A DNA stretch of 11,668 bases from Nanobdellota archaeon (lineage in GTDB: Archaea; Nanobdellota; Nanobdellia; Woesearchaeales; GW2011-AR9). This document shows positions 5,938-10,926 of this stretch, in pieces. How positions within the stretch are numbered: the first letter of the stretch is position 1; each line of letters begins with the position of its first letter. The notes below the pieces were generated by a model. That model was not told the origin of the DNA, did not search any database, and saw only the letters and a program-made list of their open reading frames with translations. The position numbers and the translations under genes are program-made. Where the stretch lies: positions 1 through 11,668 of the forward strand of contig JAUYPT010000020.1 in assembly GCA_030695685.1 (NCBI GenBank), read 5' to 3'.

Positions 5938-7332
5938 CTATCCTACGTCCATTTCAAGAACTTCTCGGCATTTTTTCCTAATCAGGCAATTTTGATAGCA
6001 CGATTCCTGCTCAGACGTTAAACTATCTGCATCTGGTATTTCACAGGAAGTGTCGCAGGCACTCGTCTGAGTGTCAGCGCATTCAGGCCAAGAACCTGTA
6101 TTAATAACAGTAATACTTGGATCTGCAACGACACCTTGCCCAAATACTCGCAGCGCATTCTTATAGCCAACTGCTTCCTGATGCTCTGGAGCAAATCCGG
6201 CAATAACTAATCGTGAAATTTTTATGGCACGGTCAAAAACTTGGGAATCAAAAGCATATTCCGGGCCAATTTCTGTACCCCACATTACTTTATTTGGAAC
6301 AGCATCTACCAACGGCTTATAGGCGCTGATGGCATCATTAATCATTGACTTTTCTTTACTATCATACGTAGAAACAAATTTATTGATCGCTGATTGTTTG
6401 TCATTGCTGTCATAGGTATAAATAATATCATTCCCATTGAGATGAAGAATGTGGGCAGCATCCATGCTGAAATAGAGGTTATCGTGTTCTTGTAAAATTG
6501 TAATTAACTGAGATTGACTTTCCGCTAAATCTTCCCGAAACATATGGATTAAAAAGGTAGTCTCTGGATACGCTTCAATCATTTCTTCGACATCATTTAT
6601 TTTGTCAGCGACAGGGTGAAACATGAAATGGATACTATTCTGTTTTGCCAGAGTAATCAATTCCAGAATTTTGGGGTCATTATGCCTAGCACTCCATTCT
6701 TGAGTCTCTATCTCACCAAATCCTCTGATGAAATTCTTTCCGACTATTTTCTGGGATGCTGTAAGTGTGTTTTTGTACCAATTGTAAAGGTCAGTCGTAA
6801 GATAGCCTTTTTCTTCTATTGTCTCCCCGCCGATTCCTGGATTGAAGAAGGGAATAATGCGATAGGGATGTTTTTGTGCAGCGGAAATCACTTCTCCCAA
6901 TCCCTGATCGCTGATAAGAGCATCAGCAACAGGCTCGCCAGAGATGCCAAACATACCGATGAAAAAATTGATGCCATTTCGATCAAGATTTTTGAAATAG
7001 GAATCCATGGAAGCAGATCCTATCTGCTCAGAGGTGCCGTACAGCGGCCCATTGTATGCTCCCTCATATGTCAGCTGGGGATTAAAGATCTGAAATTCTG
7101 TGTTTTCTTCTATAATCGCTTCAGGTTCTTCTACCTTTGATTCTTCTAAAGTCTCATCTACCACTAATTCATCTTTTGGTACATCATTCTCATTCAATGC
7201 TGGATTATCAATAACTTCTACTGGTTCCACTTCTTCCTGCACTTCATCAGAAATTTCAGGAATTGGTGCAGTGCATCCAGCGAGAACAATACTTATAATA
7301 ACTAAAACAAGAATCATCTCTTTTTGTATCAT
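5938..7332 (-). CDS. Lipoprotein with divergent amidohydrolase-like barrel and Cys-rich tail
   Basis: This 464-residue protein is exported and probably lipid-anchored: MIQKEM, a hydrophobic stretch, then the lipobox VLAGC with C20. Residues 24-80 are an acidic, probably unstructured linker. Residues 85-400 read as a TIM-barrel of the amidohydrolase_2 type: alternating strands and helices with RIIPFFNPG, GFGEIE (204-209), FMFHP (H239), FLIHMF (H263), FSMDAAH, VMWGTEIG (351-356) and the closing NALRVFG. The family's first HxH is missing, and the aspartate after strand 8 appears as E354. Metal binding may therefore be altered or lost. The tail has six cysteines (418, 426, 430, 445, 449, 455), four of them as twin CX3C. 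The frame opens with TTG at 7335; the next codon, ATG at 7332, is the preferred start. Confidence 0.82.
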   Translation of the reverse strand: MIQKEMILVLVIISIVLAGCTAPIPEISDEVQEEVEPVEVIDNPALNENDVPKDELVVDETLEESKVEEPEAIIEENTEFQIFNPQLTYEGAYNGPLYGTSEQIGSASMDSYFKNLDRNGINFFIGMFGISGEPVADALISDQGLGEVISAAQKHPYRIIPFFNPGIGGETIEEKGYLTTDLYNWYKNTLTASQKIVGKNFIRGFGEIETQEWSARHNDPKILELITLAKQNSIHFMFHPVADKINDVEEMIEAYPETTFLIHMFREDLAESQSQLITILQEHDNLYFSMDAAHILHLNGNDIIYTYDSNDKQSAINKFVSTYDSKEKSMINDAISAYKPLVDAVPNKVMWGTEIGPEYAFDSQVFDRAIKISRLVIAGFAPEHQEAVGYKNALRVFGQGVVADPSITVINTGSWPECADTQTSACDTSCEIPDADSLTSEQESCYQNCLIRKKCREVLEMDVG

Positions 7333-7360
7333 CAATAATTAGAATTGATATTCAGACTGG

Positions 7361-7368
7361 TATAAAAA
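7361..7368 (-). promoter_or_regulatory. TATA-like box of the 5938-7332 lipoprotein gene
   Basis: TTTTTATA on the minus strand is centred about 32 bases before the ATG at 7332. It lies only 7 bases outside the left direct repeat of the palindromic element, so the element sits directly upstream of this promoter and may affect it. Confidence 0.5.
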
Positions 7369-7374
7369 GATTTC

Positions 7375-7382
7375 TAAATTCA
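7375..7382. repeat. Left flanking direct repeat (probable target-site duplication)
   Basis: TAAATTCA directly abuts the GGCACA terminus of the element and matches TAAACTCA at 7685-7692 in 7 of 8 positions, or 8 of 9 if the C before each is counted. Eight bases is a common duplication length for several IS families. Confidence 0.6.
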
Positions 7383-7414
7383 GGCACAACCCGTTTTGTG
7401 AGTGATATTGCGTA

Positions 7415-7536
7415 GAGCACGAGCTAGGCCGAGAAGTGAGGCGAGTTAATTTACTCGTAAGACGAATTAAGTTGCTTTTTCTTTTCAGAATACTTTACAA
7501 AAAGAAAAAGACGAGCCGAACGGCCTGCTCGTGCTC
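7415..7536. repeat. Foldback arm 1 of the palindromic element
   Basis: GAGCACGAGCTAGGCCG (7415-7431) pairs with CGGCCTGCTCGTGCTC (7521-7536) with a single bulged base. Inside it, CTTTTTCTTTT (7475-7485) pairs perfectly with AAAAGAAAAAG (7500-7510) around a 14-base loop, and CGAGT/ACTCG (7442-7446 / 7453-7457) can form a small side hairpin. Confidence 0.7.
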
Positions 7537-7655
7537 AAAAATCACCACGCCGCTCGCAAGTCCGATTTCTCAATGCATATCATAGGAAATCGTACATTAA
7601 TTTTGTGCAGGCAAAAGTATAGTTACTTGCTCGCATAGTGGCGGTGGTGATTTTT
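7537..7655. repeat. Foldback arm 2 of the palindromic element
   Basis: AAAAATCACCAC (7537-7548) pairs perfectly with GTGGTGATTTTT (7644-7655). Further in, GCAAGT (7556-7561) pairs with ACTTGC (7625-7630), and CGATTTC (7563-7569) with GAAATCG (7586-7592). The arm begins on the base after arm 1 ends and finishes on the base before the right terminal repeat resumes. Confidence 0.7.
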
Positions 7656-7684
7656 GCAATATCACTCACTTTTAGAACTGTGCC

Positions 7685-7692
7685 TAAACTCA
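7685..7692. repeat. Right flanking direct repeat (probable target-site duplication)
   Basis: TAAACTCA follows the TGTGCC terminus directly and abuts the stop codon of the metalloprotease gene (TAA at 7695-7693 on the minus strand). It matches the left copy at 7375-7382 in 7 of 8 positions. Confidence 0.6.
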
Positions 7693-8484
7693 TTAATCTC
7701 CATTTTGATAACGGGTATAGGTATCCATCAGATCATCGACTATTTCTCTATCGATAGCCTTTTTACTGTTTTTACATTCATCATCCTGATGAAGAGTATA
7801 GCCGACAGAATCTTCTTTGTAATACATGATGCTCTCAGGATCATCAATATGATTATAGCCGAAGGCATGCAGTATCTCATGAATTTCCGTGTTTTCATGG
7901 CCGCAGCTGCCGATATAAAATCCGGATGCACCTTCTCCTGTCGTTTCGGCAAAACCAGCAAGGCCGACAAATTCAATCTCGGCAGTCTGAATTTCATCTC
8001 CTAAAGTTGTAATGCTGGTAACACCCCGCTTATACGCACAGATAGATTCATATTTTGTGGTATAAGTAATATCTCCTTCCTTTCTGGTTTCTGTCCTGCT
8101 TTTGTAACAATCTTCAATGAAAGAACAGCTGATATCAATATTGGCATCCATCTGTACCCGCTTAAATGCAACAATGCCTTCCGTAGCATTTTCAATGATC
8201 TCAAACGCACGCCGGATTTTATTGGATTGATATGTTCCACATTCTTCTTCATTGAGAATGTTGTATTTTATTGGCACTGCTTCCCAGCGGAAGCTGCTGG
8301 TGAAATCCATCTGCGATCGGGGAATGACTGTTCTATTTGCAGGTTCGGGTGGTGCTACTTTTGTAATGTTTGGGGTCTGATTTATAGGTGATTGGTTTAC
8401 GATTTCTTTTTTTGCCGGAAGTTCAATCGGTACGCAGCCACTTACCAGAAGAGAAAAAATAACCAGCACTGAAATCCATTTCAT
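7693..8484 (-). CDS. Matrixin-like zinc metalloprotease lipoprotein
   Basis: This is a predicted secreted, lipid-anchored zinc protease of the metzincin type. The 263-residue protein starts with MKWISVLVIF and a lipobox LLVSGC (C17), followed by a proline- and asparagine-rich linker to about residue 58. The catalytic domain has the complete motif HEILHAFGYNH (H202, E203, H206, G209, H212). Eight residues on is SIMYY with the Met-turn methionine M220. All three zinc ligands and the general base are present, so activity is expected. Cysteines in the domain (82, 120, 126, 149, 194, 237) suggest disulfides. A TATA-like box sits about 27 bases before the ATG. The stop codon touches the direct repeat of the palindromic element. 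The next gene downstream also encodes a lipoprotein, so the two may once have formed one unit. Substrate unknown. Confidence 0.88.
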   Translation of the reverse strand: MKWISVLVIFSLLVSGCVPIELPAKKEIVNQSPINQTPNITKVAPPEPANRTVIPRSQMDFTSSFRWEAVPIKYNILNEEECGTYQSNKIRRAFEIIENATEGIVAFKRVQMDANIDISCSFIEDCYKSRTETRKEGDITYTTKYESICAYKRGVTSITTLGDEIQTAEIEFVGLAGFAETTGEGASGFYIGSCGHENTEIHEILHAFGYNHIDDPESIMYYKEDSVGYTLHQDDECKNSKKAIDREIVDDLMDTYTRYQNGD

Positions 8485-8504
8485 AGGCCTAATGACTAAA
8501 AGCT

Positions 8505-8517
8505 ATAATATAAATTT
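8505..8517 (-). promoter_or_regulatory. TATA-like box of the metalloprotease gene
   Basis: TTTATATTATAG on the minus strand is centred about 27 bases before the ATG at 8484, consistent with a leaderless transcript. Confidence 0.5.
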
Positions 8518-8540
8518 ATCTTTTATTATTTTGGCAAATA

Positions 8541-8550
8541 ATTTATAAAG
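8541..8550 (+). promoter_or_regulatory. TATA-like box of the 8571 gene
   Basis: ATTTATAAAG is centred about 26 bases before the ATG at 8571, consistent with a leaderless transcript and with the first of the two adjacent ATG codons as start. Confidence 0.5.
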
Positions 8551-8570
8551 TAAATTTAAAATTATTATAA

Positions 8571-9143
8571 ATGATGAAAACTGAAATCGCAGATACAGTA
8601 ATAGGATATCATTATTCCAATCCGCAAGCATACAAATCTATGCAGGATGGAACTAACTATAGAAAAGTTGGATTGATCCCGATAAAAAGATTTATTAGGC
8701 TTGATTATGGGTTTGGTCTTCCAGATGAAGCTCATGATGGCGTTGTAGAAGGTTTACTGGAACCAGAGCCAAAGTCATGGACAGAAAATCCAGAATTTCC
8801 ATATCTTTGGAGATCATTAATACATGATATTTGTAAAGAAAGTGAAATTATGCTTTTATCTTTTGAATTAAAACAAGAAGATAAAGCATACATTGTTGAG
8901 AGAGCTCACATTGATAGAGAATTATATCGGGAAGCAAAAAATCAAGGAAGATCTACTTCTGAATTAATGAAGAAAGCTTTTAAGCAATACTGGGAATCTA
9001 GAATTCCAGTTTTTGAATATGATGGCAGTTATTCAATCCCACAATTATCAATTTGGTCAAAAATTGAATTTAATAGATTAAAAGTGGAATGGGTAAAGCC
9101 AACCAATCAAGTCTGGCAAAGAGTTTTGGATAATAATTGGTAA
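8571..9143 (+). CDS. Conserved-looking hypothetical protein, possible ADP-ribosyltransferase-like N-terminus
   Basis: I cannot name this 190-residue soluble protein. It is rich in aromatic and charged residues and has no signal peptide or cysteine cluster (its one cysteine is C88). Visible segments are VIGYHYSNPQAY (10-21), GLIPIKRFI (34-42), EAHDGVVEGLLEPEPKSW (53-70), a central strand IMLLSFEL followed by KAYIVERAH, and IPVFEYDGSYSIPQLSIW (145-162), ending in VWQRVLDNNW. The opening Y-H-Y-S followed by a helix and then GL recalls the start of ADP-ribosyltransferase folds (H-Y-E type), and acidic residues later (E145, E149) could complete such a site. This is only a hint. It uses AGA/TTA/AAT codons heavily and stands alone with its own promoter, so acquisition by transfer is possible. 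Confidence 0.82.
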   Translation: MMKTEIADTVIGYHYSNPQAYKSMQDGTNYRKVGLIPIKRFIRLDYGFGLPDEAHDGVVEGLLEPEPKSWTENPEFPYLWRSLIHDICKESEIMLLSFELKQEDKAYIVERAHIDRELYREAKNQGRSTSELMKKAFKQYWESRIPVFEYDGSYSIPQLSIWSKIEFNRLKVEWVKPTNQVWQRVLDNNW

Positions 9144-9195
9144 AAGCCATTTTTTAAACTTTTTTTGAAATATAGCAGTTCTATAACCATAAAAG

Positions 9196-9203
9196 ATTTA
9201 AAA
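9196..9203 (+). promoter_or_regulatory. TATA-like box of the phosphoribosyltransferase gene
   Basis: ATTTAAAA preceded by the BRE-like AAAAG lies 23-30 bases before the ATG at 9226. Confidence 0.45.
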
Positions 9204-9225
9204 GTGTTAAAAAATACCATTATTT

Positions 9226-9849
9226 ATGTCCCATCCCATCGATGTTCGCAATCAACAATTATACGATCTTGAACAGTTTGCTGTTCCGCAAGCCGTAAAA
9301 AATGACTTACAAGGTATACTTCTCCCTCAAGGTTTAATTGATAACCGTGTTGCCCGGATGGGAGAAGAAATTGCCAAAAATTATGCTTATGGCAATACAC
9401 TCGCCATCTGTGTTCTTAATGGTGCTCAACATTTTTATCAGCAGTTACTGAATTCAGTATTTCCTTCTGTCCATAATGATATTCAGCTGGAAAGTATAAA
9501 ATGTTGCAGTTATGATGGAACTAAATCAACAGGGGAAGTACAGATCAACGGTCTTGATTTTACTGCTGTCAGAGGCAAAAATGTTTTGGTAGTAGAGGAC
9601 ATTATTGATACAGGCTTAACTTTGAGTAAACTTGCTCAAAAATTGTATGAGCACGATCCACTTTCCCTCGAGATTGCCTGCCTCCTCGACAAGCGAGAAC
9701 GGCGTAATCCTCAAGCTACAGTAAAACCGGAATATACCGGTTTCATCATCCCTGACCGATTTGTTGTTGGATACGGGCTTGATTTTAACGGCCGCTACCG
9801 CCTGCTGCCGCATCTCGGTGTTCTGAAAGAAGAAATTTATCAAAAATAA
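9226..9849 (+). CDS. hpt: Hypoxanthine (guanine) phosphoribosyltransferase
   Basis: This purine-salvage enzyme joins hypoxanthine or guanine to PRPP to give IMP or GMP in the cytosol. The 207 residues carry all the main family elements in order: the strand and turn AICVLNGAQHFYQQL (60-74), the flexible loop CSYDGTKSTGEV (94-105), the PRPP-binding loop VVEDIIDTGLTL (122-133) with its two acidic residues, LLDK with the base-contacting lysine (K156), and FVVGYGLDFNGRYRLLPHLG (179-198) around the metal-binding aspartate D186. An N-terminal extension of about 28 residues precedes the usual start of the fold. The form is the one common in bacteria and eukaryotes. It stands alone with its own promoter, consistent with a scavenging lifestyle, and is convergent with a small gene. 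Confidence 0.95.
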   Translation: MSHPIDVRNQQLYDLEQFAVPQAVKNDLQGILLPQGLIDNRVARMGEEIAKNYAYGNTLAICVLNGAQHFYQQLLNSVFPSVHNDIQLESIKCCSYDGTKSTGEVQINGLDFTAVRGKNVLVVEDIIDTGLTLSKLAQKLYEHDPLSLEIACLLDKRERRNPQATVKPEYTGFIIPDRFVVGYGLDFNGRYRLLPHLGVLKEEIYQK

Positions 9850-9891
9850 TAATATGGTTTCTTTATTAAAAAAATAAAACAAAAGAAAAAA

Positions 9892-10002
9892 TTATGCTGG
9901 GATATTTATCCCTAGCTTCTGGCATAACCTCTTTTGGTTTTCGGTTAAAATTTTATAATTCTTGTGCACAAACTCTTCAAACTCCTGATCGATGTCTCTC
10001 AT
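9892..10002 (-). CDS. 36-residue small protein with strong Shine-Dalgarno
   Basis: This is an acidic-to-amphipathic mini-protein, MRDIDQEFEEFVHKNY through to QKLGINIPA, that I do not recognise. Its reality rests on the initiation region: GGAGGTG (10015-10009, minus strand) lies six bases before the ATG at 10002, and a TATA-like TTTTATAAAC (10065-10056) lies about 30 bases further upstream. The predicted leader is about 33 bases. The peptide looks like two short helices with a regular hydrophobic face and one cysteine. The frame stays open upstream for 24 more residues, but those bases include the TATA region. It converges with hpt and follows the repeat-protein gene by 118 bases. Confidence 0.65.
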   Translation of the reverse strand: MRDIDQEFEEFVHKNYKILTENQKRLCQKLGINIPA

Positions 10003-10008
10003 CGAAAC

Positions 10009-10015
10009 CACCTCC
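10009..10015 (-). promoter_or_regulatory. Strong Shine-Dalgarno of the 36-residue gene
   Basis: GGAGGTG is a full-length match to the archaeal anti-Shine-Dalgarno with six-base spacing to the ATG at 10002. Most other genes here appear leaderless and lack such a site. Confidence 0.7.
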
Positions 10016-10055
10016 TGTAAAAAATAAAAACAATGAAAAAACAGAAATTCTTTTT

Positions 10056-10065
10056 GTTTATAAAA
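10056..10065 (-). promoter_or_regulatory. TATA-like box of the 36-residue gene
   Basis: TTTTATAAAC on the minus strand would start transcription near 10035 and give a leader of roughly 33 bases carrying the Shine-Dalgarno. Confidence 0.45.
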
Positions 10066-10120
10066 TTTGTTCATTCTAAAAAAAAGTAAAAATTATTTGT
10101 TATTGCGGAGGTAAGAAAAT

Positions 10121-10807
10121 TTACTTTTGTGGTATAACATTTCCTGGAGTATTTTTCTTTAATGGGATATGTTCTAACAATCCATCATTCCAGAGGCGTT
10201 TATATAAACTTGGTTCTTGTTTCTGTAGTTGTCCACGAGTTACGCCAGGATAATGTTCGTTATAATAGGCGAGAGCATCTTTACCAAAATTCTTTTTCTT
10301 CACTGGAATCTGCTCTAACAGCAGTCCATCATTTCGCAGGCGGTGGTACAGATTTTGATCCTTTTCCCATAATTGCCCACGCGTTAAGTCAGCATAATGC
10401 TCTTGGTAATAAGCCAGCGGATCGCCGAAATCACGATGCTCTTGCATAATTGGAATATGGCTTAAGAGCCCATCTCGCCGCAGGCGGCAATAAAGGCTTT
10501 GATCCTTTTTCTTAAGCTGTCCGCGTGTCAAGCCGGCATAATGTTGCTGATAATAAAAAAGATAAACAAGAGGATCATCGCCAAAATGTCTCTTCTTTTT
10601 TTTTCCGCGTTCTACTGCATTCTGATCAGCATGCGGAATAGCCTGCTCCAGCAATCCTCTATTGCTTAAAATCCTATATAACCCCCCATCTTTGCGGGCA
10701 AGCCTACTTCGGGTTATGCTGCTATCGTAGTGCTCCCGGAAGAAATCTAATGGGTTCATGTCTTTATTTTCCCTTTTAGACCACTTTATTTTATCTTCAA
10801 GATTCAT
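10121..10807 (-). CDS. Four-repeat protein (YYxEHYxxLTRGQL repeats)
   Basis: This 228-residue protein is basic and cytosolic, and is built almost entirely from four copies of a module of about 41 residues at 18-58, 77-119, 128-168 and 175-215. The consensus reads D-P-L-x-Y-Y-x-E-H-Y, x-x-L-T-R-G-Q-L, x-K-x-D-x-x-L-Y, then x-R-L-x-x-D-G-L-L and a closing I-P. Each module looks like two or three helices, with the T-R-G-Q-L and L-Y-x-R-L parts resembling a small helix-turn-helix. Linkers are lysine-rich (GKKKKRHFG). Copies 2-4 are close and copy 1 is most divergent. A nucleic-acid-binding array is my best guess; I do not recognise a named domain. A TATA-like box about 25 bases upstream supports the ATG at 10807. 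Its codon use is richer in G+C than the partial gene on its other side. Confidence 0.85.
   Translation of the reverse strand: MNLEDKIKWSKRENKDMNPLDFFREHYDSSITRSRLARKDGGLYRILSNRGLLEQAIPHADQNAVERGKKKKRHFGDDPLVYLFYYQQHYAGLTRGQLKKKDQSLYCRLRRDGLLSHIPIMQEHRDFGDPLAYYQEHYADLTRGQLWEKDQNLYHRLRNDGLLLEQIPVKKKNFGKDALAYYNEHYPGVTRGQLQKQEPSLYKRLWNDGLLEHIPLKKNTPGNVIPQK
10163..10756 (-). repeat. Four tandem coding repeats
   Basis: The modules map to 10634-10756, 10451-10579, 10304-10426 and 10163-10285 on the minus strand. Spacing between copies shrinks along the gene (59, 51, then 47 codons), with lysine-rich linkers of different length. Protein similarity is clearly higher than DNA identity, so the duplication is not recent. 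Confidence 0.8.
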
Positions 10808-10827
10808 TTAATGCCTAAAAAAGATGT

Positions 10828-10837
10828 TATTTAAAAA
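10828..10837 (-). promoter_or_regulatory. TATA-like box of the repeat-protein gene
   Basis: TTTTTAAATA on the minus strand is centred about 25 bases before the ATG at 10807. Confidence 0.4.
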
Positions 10838-10896
10838 TTATTATACTAAAGAATATTAAAATCAAAAACATTTCTCAATACATTTTAAAGCGTAAA

Positions 10897-10904
10897 TTTA
10901 TATA
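10897..10904 (+). promoter_or_regulatory. TATA-like box of the 10927 gene
   Basis: TTTATATA lies 23-30 bases before the ATG at 10927, consistent with leaderless transcription. Confidence 0.5.
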
Positions 10905-10926
10905 TAATAAATAGAGGCATCATTTT

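Larger units (their letters stand above)
7383..7684. mobile_element. MITE-like palindromic element, 302 bp, non-coding
   Basis: The element runs from GGCACA to TGTGCC and fills almost the whole gene-free stretch between two lipoprotein genes. Its ends are 29-bp imperfect inverted repeats: 6 bp perfect (7383-7388 / 7679-7684), a 9-base mismatched block, then 14 bp perfect (GTGAGTGATATTGC at 7398-7411 and its complement at 7656-7669). Imperfect 8-base direct repeats flank it. The interior holds two adjacent foldback arms. There is no open frame of note and no transposase trace, so it would be non-autonomous, mobilised in trans. The GGCAC terminus and 8-base duplication recall IS6-type elements, but that link is only a resemblance. 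The alternative is a structured RNA gene; no SRP RNA or RNase P signature is visible. Confidence 0.72.

Noticed and set aside
6616..7140. Plus-strand open frame of 174 codons
   Set aside because: It lies entirely antisense to the barrel lipoprotein gene, which has a lipobox, domain landmarks and a promoter; the plus frame has no recognisable features.
7383..7684. SRP RNA or RNase P RNA, suggested by the ~300-base structured non-coding stretch
   Set aside because: The conserved SRP helix-8 loop and the RNase P core sequences are not found, and the direct repeats at both edges fit insertion better.
7654..8004. Plus-strand open frame of 116 codons and two further frames within 7740-8252
   Set aside because: They overlap the metalloprotease gene in other frames or antisense, while the protease frame contains an intact zinc motif and lipobox.
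9894..10079. Plus-strand 61-codon frame after hpt
   Set aside because: It has no ribosome site or promoter and is antisense to the small gene with a strong Shine-Dalgarno.
10163..10756. CRISPR-like regularly spaced repeats
   Set aside because: The periodicity is in the protein; DNA copies are only partly similar, unevenly spaced and fully within one reading frame.
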